Numbered from the stretch's first letter, positions 9,370-18,335 are shown. The stretch: DNA of 64,000 nt from ZC4RG30 sp963777735 (GCA_963777735.1 CAVZRQ010000008.1:1054001-1118000); one strand, 5' to 3'. A program made the numbers and translations. The notes: a model not told the origin generated them from the letters alone.

Positions 9370-10155
9370 CTATCGCACGACCCCGCCAGACCGCTGCCCT
9401 GATGCGTCCGGCGCATCGCGATTGTTTTCGGCGCAGGAATATTCCCGGATGCGCCAGTCCGGCCTGCGGGAATACTGGACATTGATCAGGATCGGGCTGG
9501 TGAACGCCTCCGGATCGGTGATCGTGATCTCGTTCCTGATCGTGTTCTTGTCTACCGGCGTGATGCGCTCGACGATGCGCATCTGTTCGCTGTGCGGAAA
9601 ACCGCGCACCGGTCGACGGGTGTTGAATCCGATGGTATCGATGACCAGCGTATTGCCGTCCCAGTGACCGATGGAATCGCCGTTGTAGGAGGGATCGAGA
9701 TCGTCCGGCTCAAGATGCGTCTTCCGGTCGAGGAATATCCGCCGTACCTGACTCTCTGCTTCAAACAGGAAGGTGATGCGTCCGGGCGTGCTCAGGATTT
9801 CAAACGGGTAGGGGTAGGTCATGATGCTGGGCATGCCCGGCCATTCGCATGACTCGGTGCCTTCTGCCAACTTTGAAGCATCCGCGCGCATGCGCTCGTA
9901 GACTGCCAGGTATTGCGATGTAAGTGGCGGCGCGGCAGGCGCCGCAGCGGTCGCCGGGCCGCGCAATTCTTCCGCCGTCTGGCGATTCCGCCCCTCGCGC
10001 TTCATGCGTTCATCGAGCGAGTTGTCGTTCATCCAGATCCCGGCGAGATCAAAGGGTGCGGCCTTCCGTGGCTCAGGCGCGGCGCCCTGCGAGGTCGCGC
10101 ACAGCACTGCCAGTGCGGCGGCGGCAACCATGCATCTCGGCATGGCTCTAGCCAT
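9370..10155 (-). CDS. Exported protein of unknown function, paired with DUF6152 protein
   Basis: I choose the ATG at 10155 because it overlaps the stop codon of the DUF6152 gene by 8 nt and gives a clean signal peptide (MARAMPRCMVAAAALAVLCATSQGA). Starts up to 10197 are open but overlap the neighbour by 50 nt. The 261-residue product contains FDLAGIWMND, TYPYPFEILSTPGRITFLFEAESQVRRIFLDR and GHWDGNTLVIDTIGFN. This layout recurs in exported proteins commonly found beside DUF6152 proteins. A lipocalin-like beta fold is possible but unproven. No catalytic motif is seen. It is the last gene of the hydrolase operon starting at 14337. Confidence 0.65.
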   Translation of the reverse strand: MARAMPRCMVAAAALAVLCATSQGAAPEPRKAAPFDLAGIWMNDNSLDERMKREGRNRQTAEELRGPATAAAPAAPPLTSQYLAVYERMRADASKLAEGTESCEWPGMPSIMTYPYPFEILSTPGRITFLFEAESQVRRIFLDRKTHLEPDDLDPSYNGDSIGHWDGNTLVIDTIGFNTRRPVRGFPHSEQMRIVERITPVDKNTIRNEITITDPEAFTSPILINVQYSRRPDWRIREYSCAENNRDAPDASGQRSGGVVR

Positions 10156-10519
10156 GGTAGTAGAGCCTGGAGCCATCAGACTTCGTGATCTCGACAAAGC
10201 TGCCGCCCGGAGTTCCGTCCTTCAGCGGATAGATTTCAACCGTGATCTTCTCACCAGGTTTCAGGGAAGTACGCTTCCAGCCATTGCGACTCAGGATGCC
10301 CGGGCTGCCACCTTCCAGGCTCCACTCCGTCTGTTTCCCGGCGGCGTCGGTCACGATGACCTGGATCCAGGTATGTGGATTGGTCCACTGGAATTCCTTG
10401 ACCACGCCGCTGATCACGATCGAATGCTCGCGGTCGAACATCGAGAAGGAGTGATGCGCAGGCACCAGCGTTGGCGAGAAGGCCAGCAAGGCAGCGAGCA
10501 AACGAGCTGGAGTGTTCAT
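10148..10519 (-). CDS. Exported DUF6152 family protein
   Basis: The 123-residue protein has a signal peptide ending at PAHA-like cleavage (LVPAHHSF) and the family pattern HHSFSMFDREHSIVISGVVKEFQWTNPHTWI followed by WSLEGGSPGILSRNGW and a basic KPGEKITVEIYPLKDG stretch. This is the small exported beta-rich DUF6152 family, whose function is unknown. It sits 35 nt after the Abhydrolase_10-like gene and overlaps the start of the next exported protein, so all are likely one transcript. An in-frame Met six codons earlier (10537) is an alternative start. Confidence 0.8.
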   Translation of the reverse strand: MNTPARLLAALLAFSPTLVPAHHSFSMFDREHSIVISGVVKEFQWTNPHTWIQVIVTDAAGKQTEWSLEGGSPGILSRNGWKRTSLKPGEKITVEIYPLKDGTPGGSFVEITKSDGSRLYYHG

Positions 10520-10554
10520 CAGACGCACCTTTCGCATTTGCTGGTCACTGCGGT

Positions 10555-11976
10555 TCAGAATCTCACGGCCTTCGCATCGCTCAGGATGATCTCGCGATAG
10601 ACCGGCAGGGACCATCCCTGCCCTTCCAGTTCCTTCAGGCGCTTCTCCACCTGCGCCACATAGTTGGCCGGCGTGCCGTATTTCTTCTTCACCGTGGCGG
10701 CATCGATGGGCGTCTGATAGCCCGAGAGGCTGCAAAGCAAGGGAGTCTGCATCCTGCCGGAGCCAGCGCCCGTGCTGGCCGGGTTGGGCGGATTGCGCAT
10801 GGTGTACTTGAACAGGGGCATATCCACATAGGTATTGCGGATGCCGCCCATGGCGTTGCCATATTGATCCAGCTGCATCAGCGAGCCGTCGTTCACCGTG
10901 TACAGATCCATGATCACGCGCGGTGCTTTCGGGGGAATGATGCCTTTGTCCACCCACTGCAGGAGGTGATGCAGTGCCACCGACGCCACCGCATCGATCG
11001 GAAACTCGGACAGCGGCTGCAGGCAGTCTTCCTGCTGCAGGCGCTTGCGGGTATTGCGCGAATCCAGGTGAGCCATGCCCACGAACTCGTACACCCGAAA
11101 CTGCTTGCCGGGTTCGTCGCCATCCTGCGCCGCAGTGGCGAGCTCCTGGTACTCGTGCTGGGTGGGAACCTGGATGATCGGCACATCGACAGGCGCAATG
11201 ACCGTGCCATTCATGGTCGGCATGAAGCCGTCATAGATGTTGGTCATGCTGGCCAGCTTCAGAGTCTTGTGCGAAGGCAGGTAATTGACCACGAGCCGCG
11301 AGCTGGCCGAAGTACCCCACAGGATCATCTTGCGAAGCTTCAGATTCGCGATGGGGCTTTGTGGACTTTTGACCAGCGCCCCGGCCTGGGCGAGTATTTC
11401 GCTCACCTGATTGTCGCTCACCTTCAAAGAGCCATAGCGCTCGGGATTGAAGGTGGCAATGATCTGGACGCCGGTGGTATCGATCTCCACTGCGATGTGG
11501 CCCGCGTCCATGATGTACAGCGAGTTGTACTCGAACGCGTGCGCTGCGGCTGCCGCCGGATGCATGGGCTCTGCAATCGCCAGACCACTGAACTTGCGAT
11601 CGTCCCTGGGCTTGCGGATGACGAGGCGCGTTGTGTACGGCTCACCGGCAGCCGTTCCGGAAATCAGAAATTCATCGGCCACGTAGCCGTAGTGATCGAG
11701 CCCCCTGCCCGCCCACAAGGCTGAAGCCGAGTCGTAGACCTTGCCTGGCCCGGTGAGCGGTTTGATTGCGGGAATGGGTGCGACGACCGGCACGGGAGCG
11801 GGTTCGGCGGGGCGCCGGCCCGGCGCACCCGGTCCACCAAAACCACCGGAGGCACCTGGCCCGCCGGGCGCCTGGGCCAGAACCATGCAGCTCACGGCCA
11901 GGAGTGCGGACATGGCCAGTGAAATCCGAGAGCTTCTCGCAATGCCTGCTTTCTTGGACCTGCCCCGTTCTGTCAT
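10555..11976 (-). CDS. Exported Abhydrolase_10-like alpha/beta hydrolase
   Basis: The 473-residue protein has a long basic N-region, a hydrophobic core ending at VLAQ, a Gly/Pro-rich linker (GGPGASGGFGGPGAPGRRP), then a hydrolase domain of the same general type as the protein at the left edge of the window. The segment ILWGTSASSRLVVNY carries the probable nucleophile (G-T-S-A-S), and the later EYQELATA, FVGMAHLDSR and DGSLMQLDQYGNAMGGIRNTYVDMP stretches are typical of the family. The second half probably supplies the His in GMAHLD. The substrate is unknown. It lies between another exported hydrolase (25-nt gap) and the DUF6152 gene. Confidence 0.75.
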   Translation of the reverse strand: MTERGRSKKAGIARSSRISLAMSALLAVSCMVLAQAPGGPGASGGFGGPGAPGRRPAEPAPVPVVAPIPAIKPLTGPGKVYDSASALWAGRGLDHYGYVADEFLISGTAAGEPYTTRLVIRKPRDDRKFSGLAIAEPMHPAAAAAHAFEYNSLYIMDAGHIAVEIDTTGVQIIATFNPERYGSLKVSDNQVSEILAQAGALVKSPQSPIANLKLRKMILWGTSASSRLVVNYLPSHKTLKLASMTNIYDGFMPTMNGTVIAPVDVPIIQVPTQHEYQELATAAQDGDEPGKQFRVYEFVGMAHLDSRNTRKRLQQEDCLQPLSEFPIDAVASVALHHLLQWVDKGIIPPKAPRVIMDLYTVNDGSLMQLDQYGNAMGGIRNTYVDMPLFKYTMRNPPNPASTGAGSGRMQTPLLCSLSGYQTPIDAATVKKKYGTPANYVAQVEKRLKELEGQGWSLPVYREIILSDAKAVRF

Positions 11977-12001
11977 TGTTCTTGCCCCGCCCGGATACTA
12001 C

Positions 12002-13429
12002 TCAGCGGCCCCCGGTGCCCGCCGAACGATTTGCGAATTCCTGCGGTGTCAGCACACGCAGAAAGGGATTCGGCTTGTATTCAATGAATCGTGCCGGCGC
12101 CGCCGGGGAGATGCCCTTGGCAAGTGCGTTCAGGGACGCTGGCGAAGTTTCCGGCCAGCGTCCGGATTCGAGTCGTTGTCTCATCACGTCCAGCACGGCA
12201 GCGATCTCTCCCGATGAGAACGTGCAATGACCTGCCGTCTCTGTAAACACCGTGCGAAGCGACTGTTCCTTGCCGGCAGCGCGCGCTCCCCTGCTGATCG
12301 CCTCCATCGCATCCGAGGCACTGATCGGATCGCCAATACCCTGCATCGAGATCACCGGGATCGAGAGGTCGCCAAAATACTGTTGTTCCGAGATGGCCTG
12401 CAGCGCGGTGGCGTGCTCCGAGATTCGCGGGGCCTGGGCGAGAACCTTCAGATCCGCCGCGAGATTCAAATTCGCACGCTTGTAGAGTGCTTCGACAAGC
12501 TTCCTCTCGGGAAGCTTCGCGAGCGCCGCCTTGTAGTCGACCCCCGTATTCCAGGAAATATTGCCACCGAACAAGGTATTGATCTGACGACGACTGCTCA
12601 TCATCTGCGCGACGGCGGCAAGCCGCCCGCCGGCGAGCGCTTCGTAGTAACCAGCCTGGCGCGCATCGAAATCCGTGGCTGCCGGGCGCGGATTCGACAT
12701 GCTCGCCCAGTCAGGCAGCCCTCCCAGAACTGCTGCCAGCGCGATGCGCGCCCGGCCCTGCGGCGTCTGTTGCGCCTTCTCGAGCATGGACTTCCATGCA
12801 GGCAGCGCGGTGGTTTCGAAATCAGCAGGAACTTCAATGATTGGCAGATTCGACGCGGGAGCGAGCAGGGTCTTCGCGACGAACAGCGTATCCATCTTCT
12901 CATTCCACTGCGCCACAGCCCCGGCTGGCCCGGCGCAATTACTGACACCAGCGACCCAGGGTGAAGGCTTGCGATGCGCACCGATGAACACGGTGTGCCC
13001 ACCCATCGAACCACCGAAGGCGATAGGCAGCTTGATCGCACCGAACTCGGCCTCGAACAGGCGCTTCACTTCCGTGAGATTGTCCACCGCTTTCGAAACA
13101 CGCCAACCGCTCACCGTACGCGTAACACCCGCGAGTGCGTAGCCGCGATCCAACAGCAGGCGATTCTGCTCGGAATACGGCGCGTTGGGGGCCGCGTAAT
13201 CAAGATTGAACAACGCCGCGCCGCTCCAGTTGGCTGGAACGTCGATCCGGTATGCGGTGCCATCCGCGAGTGTGCCCATGAGGCTACGCAATCCGGCGAT
13301 ACGCGGCGCGGGTTCGCCCGCAGCATTCGGCATCTGGCCGGGAGGTGGAGGCCGCGGCGCCGGTGTCTGCGCCGCGACAGCGCCAACGAGGCACGACAAC
13401 ACGAGAACGGTTGCACGGGATCGACGCAT
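12002..13429 (-). CDS. Exported alpha/beta hydrolase
   Basis: ATG 13429 follows AAGGAG by 8 nt; a GTG one codon earlier is also possible. A signal peptide (ATVLVLSCLVGAVAAQ) is followed by a Pro-rich stretch and a hydrolase domain of about 430 residues. The nucleophile elbow GGSMGGH has Ser near residue 141, and a probable catalytic His is in TAGHCTFSSGE near the C-terminus, with GIGDPISAS as a likely acid region. The protein is longer than simple esterases because of a helical cap in the middle (PLPAWKSMLEKAQQ...). No specific substrate family was recognised. It starts 11 nt after the preceding hydrolase gene stops, so the genes form an operon. Confidence 0.8.
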   Translation of the reverse strand: MRRSRATVLVLSCLVGAVAAQTPAPRPPPPGQMPNAAGEPAPRIAGLRSLMGTLADGTAYRIDVPANWSGAALFNLDYAAPNAPYSEQNRLLLDRGYALAGVTRTVSGWRVSKAVDNLTEVKRLFEAEFGAIKLPIAFGGSMGGHTVFIGAHRKPSPWVAGVSNCAGPAGAVAQWNEKMDTLFVAKTLLAPASNLPIIEVPADFETTALPAWKSMLEKAQQTPQGRARIALAAVLGGLPDWASMSNPRPAATDFDARQAGYYEALAGGRLAAVAQMMSSRRQINTLFGGNISWNTGVDYKAALAKLPERKLVEALYKRANLNLAADLKVLAQAPRISEHATALQAISEQQYFGDLSIPVISMQGIGDPISASDAMEAISRGARAAGKEQSLRTVFTETAGHCTFSSGEIAAVLDVMRQRLESGRWPETSPASLNALAKGISPAAPARFIEYKPNPFLRVLTPQEFANRSAGTGGR

Positions 13430-13443
13430 CACGCGATCTCCTT

Positions 13444-14337
13444 CTATTGTTTCTTGCGTACTGAATCGAAGAATTCGAATACACCGGGCAACGCGAGCGG
13501 GATCATGCCGCCATGACTGGCGTCAAACTCCCGATAGCGCATGTCGACACCGGCTTTCTGAGCCGCTTCGAACATCCTGCGACTGGCGGCGTACGAAGGT
13601 GCCTGGGTTCCCTCGGAATAATCGATCGGCACGGCCTTGAGACTCGCAAGGGGCGTGACGCTCTCTTCGATCAGTGGGCCCGAAAGGAGCCCCAGGGCCA
13701 AGAACCTGCCCGGGTACTTGCCGGCAAGATACCAGCCACCGCCCGCGCCCATGGAATGGCCGGCAAGGTAGACCTGCTTCGGATCAACGCCGTACTCGGC
13801 AATGGTGCGCTCGAGTACAGCGAGTGTGTCCTTCTCGCTGAGGTCGACTTCCACAAGGCGTGCCGGGGTCGCACTGCGGCGATCCTCGGCCTGTCCGGCG
13901 AGATTGCCGAACGAACCGCGCAACGTCATGGGTGTGCCGTAGGAACCGATCGGCGTGTAACCCAGCGGTGCCACAAGGATGTAACCATGCTGCTCCGCAA
14001 GCTTTTCCAGCTGCTTCTCGTTCCTGTCGAGATACGCGTTCTCGTCGGATCCGCCACCATGCAGGAACAGGATGAGCGGCAGCTGCACCCTTCCATCCCA
14101 GGTGGTGGGCACGTACAGGCGATAGGGCATTTCCTGCTGCGCCGGCGTGAACAGGTAACTGCGATGCTGGCTGCCCTTCGCCCGCAGCGTGTTGACGATC
14201 GGCGGTGGTGGCGGCCCCGCGGGCGGTCGTGCCTGTGCCGGATTGCCGGGAGGCATCGCCGGAGCTTGGGCCAGCACTGCCGCACTGGCCAATAACGCGC
14301 AGATCGCAAGCGGAGCAAACAGTCTGTTGGTATTCAT
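13444..14337 (-). CDS. Exported PHB-depolymerase/LpqC-like esterase
   Basis: ATG 14337 is chosen because it starts a good signal peptide (MNTNRLFAPLAICALLASAAVLAQ); upstream in-frame codons would add a non-signal leader overlapping operator C. The 297-residue protein has the LILFLHGGGSDENAYLDR oxyanion region, nucleophile AGHSMGAGG with Ser near 195 and a likely catalytic His in FDASHGGMI. This is the exported esterase group that includes PHB depolymerase-like and feruloyl-esterase-like enzymes. It is the first gene of the five-gene hydrolase run, which reads down to 9370. Confidence 0.82.
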   Translation of the reverse strand: MNTNRLFAPLAICALLASAAVLAQAPAMPPGNPAQARPPAGPPPPPIVNTLRAKGSQHRSYLFTPAQQEMPYRLYVPTTWDGRVQLPLILFLHGGGSDENAYLDRNEKQLEKLAEQHGYILVAPLGYTPIGSYGTPMTLRGSFGNLAGQAEDRRSATPARLVEVDLSEKDTLAVLERTIAEYGVDPKQVYLAGHSMGAGGGWYLAGKYPGRFLALGLLSGPLIEESVTPLASLKAVPIDYSEGTQAPSYAASRRMFEAAQKAGVDMRYREFDASHGGMIPLALPGVFEFFDSVRKKQ

Positions 14338-14382
14338 GCGTCCACAACCTCTGCCGACTATAACGCCGAGGGCCGCAGGGTT

Positions 14383-14400
14383 GTACACAATGTTGTTGAC
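14383..14400. promoter_or_regulatory. Candidate operator C (degenerate copy of shared motif)
   Basis: GTACACAATGTTGTTGAC keeps the GTnnAC-6-GTnnAC frame and the AATGT centre of operator A. Over a 22-base comparison it matches A at 16 positions. It sits 46 bp upstream of the hydrolase operon start and could also affect the divergent lipoprotein hydrolase at 14535. Confidence 0.42.
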
Positions 14401-14534
14401 GATCCGAAAGCAACCCTTGAGCTGACGGCATTGGGCGAAGCGGCTCCGCTCCACAGCAACCTCCAGTTGTCCTACGACATTTCCATCGCTACCCGACCTG
14501 CGTTCAGACGACGCCTTCGCTTAAGTTGGCTCGA

Positions 14535-15410
14535 GTGAGTACATCGACGCTGCGCACGACAAGAATCATCGGCATGACCGCCATGTCGATCCTGATTGCG
14601 GGCTGCCAGTCCATCGGTTTTGCGGTACTCAATGCGGCCGCTCCGAATGTCACGCGCGAACCCGGCATTGCCTTTGGTGATGGCGAACGCCGCCGGATGG
14701 ATTTGTACGCGCCACGCAAAACCGTAGGAGATGCCAAGCCCCTGATCGTCTTCTGGTACGGCGGCTCCTGGGAAATGGGCGATCGAGCCGACTACCAGTT
14801 TGTTGGCGCTGCCCTGGCGGTACGCGGCGCAGTGGTCGCGATTCCGGATTACCGTCTATATCCCGAGGTGCGGTTCCCGGATTTCCTGCGCGATGCGGCA
14901 GCCGCTGTAGCAAAGGCCCAGCGCGATGCAGTGCGTTACGGAGCCGACCCTCGACACACGGTGCTGGGCGGTCACTCGGCCGGAGCCTATATTGCAGCCA
15001 TGCTCGCGATCCAGCCACGCTATCTGCGCGAAGCAGGCGTGGATCCTGCGTCCATCGCTGGATTCTTTGGTTTATCTGGCCCGTATGGCATCGAGCCCAA
15101 CACTGCAGCATTACGCGCCATTTTCGACGCAGTGAAAAAGCCTTCCGAATACCAAGTGACGCAGCAGGTCACCGCGCTGGCGCCTCCGGCATTGCTGGTT
15201 CACGGTGAACCGGACGAGACCGTACACGCCTCCCACACTCTTGGGCTCGCCGCCGCGTTGCGCGAGAAGGGCGTGGCGGTAGAGCTGAACCTCGTTCCAG
15301 GACGCAAGCATGCGGACACGGTGCTTGCCCTGTCCCGTCCAGGGAAGTTCCGCATTCCGGGACTCCTCGCACAGGTCAGCGACTTCGCGGCGCGCTTGCC
15401 CACCCGTTGA
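14535..15410 (+). CDS. Probable lipoprotein alpha/beta hydrolase (BD-FAE/HSL-like)
   Basis: A start upstream of ATG 14574 is needed because that ATG leaves only ten residues before the lipid Cys (LIAGC). GTG 14535 gives a normal lipoprotein signal; TTG 14526 is also open. The mature protein has IVFWYGGSWEMGDRADYQ, a variant of the HGGG/HGGxW oxyanion motif with Tyr-Gly-Gly, nucleophile GGHSAGAYIA, HGEPDETV for the acid and GRKHADTV for the His. It resembles carboxylesterases of the BD-FAE/HSL group. It is transcribed away from the hydrolase operon, with operator C in the shared upstream region. Confidence 0.8.
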   Translation: MSTSTLRTTRIIGMTAMSILIAGCQSIGFAVLNAAAPNVTREPGIAFGDGERRRMDLYAPRKTVGDAKPLIVFWYGGSWEMGDRADYQFVGAALAVRGAVVAIPDYRLYPEVRFPDFLRDAAAAVAKAQRDAVRYGADPRHTVLGGHSAGAYIAAMLAIQPRYLREAGVDPASIAGFFGLSGPYGIEPNTAALRAIFDAVKKPSEYQVTQQVTALAPPALLVHGEPDETVHASHTLGLAAALREKGVAVELNLVPGRKHADTVLALSRPGKFRIPGLLAQVSDFAARLPTR

Positions 15411-15666
15411 TGCGTACCGCGGGAAACGAGCAACGAAGGAGAACCTCTTGTCCGACAACCAAACCAAATCCCCTGAATCACCCCCGCGCCTGCCGGCTAC
15501 ACGGAGAAATCACCTTCCACCAGCGGAGCGCGGGAGCGGGCACCACCACTGGACCTCATCGGGATGTCGTGTCGGACAGCTCTGACGACGCGCGCTATCA
15601 GCGTCCGCTGCACCTCACCCAGAGGTAAACCTAGCATCAAGTGCCCAGTCACAAGTGGAGCAAGAC

Positions 15667-16089
15667 ATGAAGCAGGGAATTCCCAACAGGGACGGCATTA
15701 TCGGCTCTCTCCAGAACACCAGCGGGCCTGGTCCCTACATCATGGCCGCCGACACTCTGACAGGCGAGAAAGTGGTCACCCAGGAGGGCAAGGACCTCGG
15801 CAACATCACCCACATCATGCTGAACGTTGTCGAAGGTACGGTTGCCTACGCAGTGTTGTCGTTCGGAGGAATCCTGGGTCTCGGGGAAAAACTTTTCGCC
15901 GTACCGTGGGCTGCCCTCGCGCTGGATGTTGACAACAAGTGGTTCGTGCTCAATGTGGACAAGGAACGCCTGAAAGACGCACCCGGTTTCGACAAGGATC
16001 ACTGGCCGGCGATGGCTGACGCAACTTGGGCCAGGGAAGTGGAGGCATATTACGGACCCATGGCGATGTCGCGACGGCCATTCATCTGA
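15667..16089 (+). CDS. PRC-barrel domain protein
   Basis: The 140-residue cytoplasmic-looking protein has a PRC-barrel type core: YIMAADTLTGEKVVTQEGKDLGNITHIMLNVVEGTVAYAVLSFGGILGLGEKLFAVPWAALALD. A short tail rich in Asp, Trp and Tyr follows. PRC-barrel proteins of this length are often stress- or general-purpose small beta proteins of unclear function. The ATG at 15667 follows a purine-rich GGAG at short distance. The 256 bp upstream of it hold no convincing gene. Confidence 0.82.
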   Translation: MKQGIPNRDGIIGSLQNTSGPGPYIMAADTLTGEKVVTQEGKDLGNITHIMLNVVEGTVAYAVLSFGGILGLGEKLFAVPWAALALDVDNKWFVLNVDKERLKDAPGFDKDHWPAMADATWAREVEAYYGPMAMSRRPFI

Positions 16090-16173
16090 CGCCTTCGTGC
16101 TGTCGGAGCAATCGTAGGAGTCGGGAGAACGAAAGCCATATCGTTTTCCTGTGGCCGGGTATATCGTCTGCGC

Positions 16174-17040
16174 ATGCGCATTTCCTCCAGGTTGCTGTCG
16201 GCCGGCGCGTTTGTGGCTGTTACGCTTGCCGTACTCGGCGCGTCTTCGCCTTCCGCCCCGCCACTCCGGGAGCCCATGCCATTTCGCGAGTACCCGAGCT
16301 TCGAAGGCTCGGATGCAGAGGCACCACTTCCCGAGGACTGGCAGGTGCCGGGCGAACTGGTTGTCGGGCGCCTGATGTATCCCAGTGCCGGCGGCCGCCG
16401 CGGTTTCGGCGGTGGTTACGACTGGCACCAGGGCAACACCGGGTGGACCGACGACTATCCGCGCGGTGATCGCGCCCTGATCAAGATGCTTCGGCGGAAC
16501 ACGCGCATCAACGTGCGCGCCGTCGAGCAGCCCGTGAGCATCGATGACGGCGATGACATCTATTACTGGCCATTTCTGGTTGCGGGCATGGCGCAGTCCT
16601 GGCAACTCTCTGATGCGCAGGCAGGCCGGCTGCGCGATTACCTGCTGCGCGGTGGATTCCTGTTCTGCGACAGCTTCTTCGGCGACGATAGCTGGTCCTA
16701 TTACGAAGAGAGCATGAAGCGCGTATTCCCCGATCGGGATATCAGGGATCTGACGGACGACGAAATCATTTTCCACGCCGCTTTCGATCTGAAGGAGATG
16801 ACCAAGGTCTCGATTCCCCATATCAGCCAGGCGTTTGGTGGCGGTCGCTTCAGCATGGGCGGACCGCCCAACTGGCGAGGCGTATTCGACGATTCCGGCC
16901 GGTTGATGGTGCTGATCGCCCACAACAACGACGTGGGCGACGGCTGGCAATGGGCTGATGACCCACGCTATCCGGCCGACGAGGCCAATCGCGCGCTACG
17001 GATCGGCTCGAACGTTGCGGTCTACGCGCTCACGCACTAG
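16174..17040 (+). CDS. Exported DUF4159 domain protein
   Basis: The 288-residue protein has a signal peptide (MRISSRLLSAGAFVAVTLAVLGASS) and a single domain with DYPRGDRALIKMLRRNTRINV, YYWPFLVAGMAQSWQLSDAQAGRLRDYLLRGGFLFCDSFFGDDSW and a closing RIGSNVAVYALTH. This is the DUF4159 pattern, a glutamine-amidotransferase-like or Rossmann-type fold often found C-terminal in bacterial MoxR/von Willebrand-type loci; here it stands alone. No function is known. A 51-nt near-copy of its 3' end occurs at 21424-21474. Confidence 0.8.
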   Translation: MRISSRLLSAGAFVAVTLAVLGASSPSAPPLREPMPFREYPSFEGSDAEAPLPEDWQVPGELVVGRLMYPSAGGRRGFGGGYDWHQGNTGWTDDYPRGDRALIKMLRRNTRINVRAVEQPVSIDDGDDIYYWPFLVAGMAQSWQLSDAQAGRLRDYLLRGGFLFCDSFFGDDSWSYYEESMKRVFPDRDIRDLTDDEIIFHAAFDLKEMTKVSIPHISQAFGGGRFSMGGPPNWRGVFDDSGRLMVLIAHNNDVGDGWQWADDPRYPADEANRALRIGSNVAVYALTH

Positions 17041-17049
17041 CCGGCGGCG

Positions 17050-17637
17050 CTACCCATCAATCGGGCGACGTCTGATGAATCTCAGTGACTCAATCACGCA
17101 TAACGCGATCAGACAGATCACTGCCGTCTGGCGATCGAATGCCGTCAGGATCCAGTGCGCAAATACGAGACCAGCGGCGATATAGACTGTTCGATGCAGG
17201 CGCCGCCAGTTTCTGCGCAACATCCCGACCGACTTGTCGTTGCTCGTGATTGCCAACGCCAGGAAGATAACGAAAGCCATCCACCCTGTGAGCAGATCGG
17301 GCTCGACCCCCTCTTTCAGGATGTACCCGTATCCCCATTTCCGTTGCAGGTAAGTCACGGTGTGGAACGCCGCGTAGGCAAAGCTCGCGACTCCGAGCGC
17401 GCGGCGATGCATTCCTATCCACATGGGCCACCTGGCTTCAGGCAGCAGTCTGCGCAGCGGTGTAACGGCCATCGCGAGCGAAAGAAAGCCAACACTCCAA
17501 TTGCCGGTTTGGTGGATGACCTGGCCGTAGCTGATCGAATCGGCAAGGTAGCGAACCAGGATATGAATCCCCGGTACAGTCAGCATCGCCCAGATCCAGT
17601 ACCTGCGCGAATTCTTAAGACTTCCTTTGCTGGTCAT
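17050..17637 (-). CDS. MsrQ/ferric-reductase-like haem membrane protein
   Basis: The 195-residue protein has about six hydrophobic helices and the ferric-reductase-like pattern with helix His residues (VIHQTGNW, MHRRALGVASFAYAAFHTVTYLQ, LHRTVYIAAGLVFAHWIL). This fits the haem b subunit MsrQ (YedZ), which feeds electrons to the periplasmic Met-sulfoxide reductase MsrP. No msrP lies next to it, so a different partner or a remote msrP is possible. Start ATG 17637 is chosen over upstream codons because the leader beyond it is not membrane-like and would run over the 17685-17700 palindrome. Confidence 0.75.
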   Translation of the reverse strand: MTSKGSLKNSRRYWIWAMLTVPGIHILVRYLADSISYGQVIHQTGNWSVGFLSLAMAVTPLRRLLPEARWPMWIGMHRRALGVASFAYAAFHTVTYLQRKWGYGYILKEGVEPDLLTGWMAFVIFLALAITSNDKSVGMLRRNWRRLHRTVYIAAGLVFAHWILTAFDRQTAVICLIALCVIESLRFIRRRPIDG

Positions 17638-17684
17638 GGGTATTGCTGCTGACACATCTGTACTGCCTTTCTGTCGTGCTATGT

Positions 17685-17700
17685 TTCGAGTCGACTCGAA
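17685..17700. promoter_or_regulatory. Perfect 16-bp palindrome between divergent genes
   Basis: TTCGAGTCGACTCGAA is its own reverse complement and lies in the 98-bp gap between the MsrQ-like gene and the helix-hairpin-helix gene. A partial repeat (TCGAATCGAATCAAA) follows at once. It may be a dimer-binding operator acting on both genes. Confidence 0.4.
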
Positions 17701-17735
17701 TCGAATCAAATGACGGGATACCCGGAGTAGGCATC

Positions 17736-18335
17736 ATGATTTCAGGCAAATCAAACTTCCACGTTGTGGTTTCATCGGTTCTATTGATTGCTTCCGTCTG
17801 CGCGGAACAAGCCACCGCCGCCGCAGCAACGACCCCACCTGCCGGCCCATCCACCGTGCAGGCGCCTCCTGCAGGCGCACCTCAGATGACACCCGAACAG
17901 CGGGCTGCTGCACGGGCGGCGGCGCAGGCCAAGTCTGCCAACACTGCGTTCAATACCGCACCGCTGATCAACCCCAATACCGCCACGAAGGAACAGCTTG
18001 CCGCGATTCCCGGGATGACGGCGGCAAGGGTTCAGGCGGTCCTGGCGGGCCGACCATTTGCGACGCCCACCGCGTTGCATGCCGCGATCGGCAACGGACT
18101 GAGTGAAGAAGAACAGTTCAAGTTGTACAGCGCCATGTTCGTGAAAGTGAATCTCAACACGGCAAAGTCGGCTGATTTCGCGCTCGTTCCGTCCACCATG
18201 CCCGCGGCTCGCCTGGTTCGCGAGTTTGAAGAATATCGCCCGTACAAGGCCATGTCGGACTTCAGCCGTGAAATGAAGAAATACGTCAGCGAAAAGGAAG
18301 TCGCGTTCCTGGAGCGCTTCGTCACGATCGACTAG
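17736..18335 (+). CDS. Exported helix-hairpin-helix (ComEA-like) protein
   Basis: ATG 17736 begins a signal peptide (MISGKSNFHVVVSSVLLIASVCAEQATA). An Ala/Pro-rich linker follows, then two helix-hairpin-helix units, INPNTATKEQLAAIPGMTAARVQAVLAGRPF and VNLNTAKSADFALVPSTMPAARLVREFEEYRPY. This is the ComEA/T2SK-like non-specific DNA-binding fold; exported versions may bind DNA in the periplasm. It is about 199 residues. A strong hairpin terminator begins 33 nt after its stop. Confidence 0.75.
   Translation: MISGKSNFHVVVSSVLLIASVCAEQATAAAATTPPAGPSTVQAPPAGAPQMTPEQRAAARAAAQAKSANTAFNTAPLINPNTATKEQLAAIPGMTAARVQAVLAGRPFATPTALHAAIGNGLSEEEQFKLYSAMFVKVNLNTAKSADFALVPSTMPAARLVREFEEYRPYKAMSDFSREMKKYVSEKEVAFLERFVTID

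Noticed and set aside
15411..15666. Short plus-strand frames between the lipoprotein hydrolase and PRC-barrel genes
   Set aside because: No ribosome site, codon pattern or similarity; treated as non-coding.
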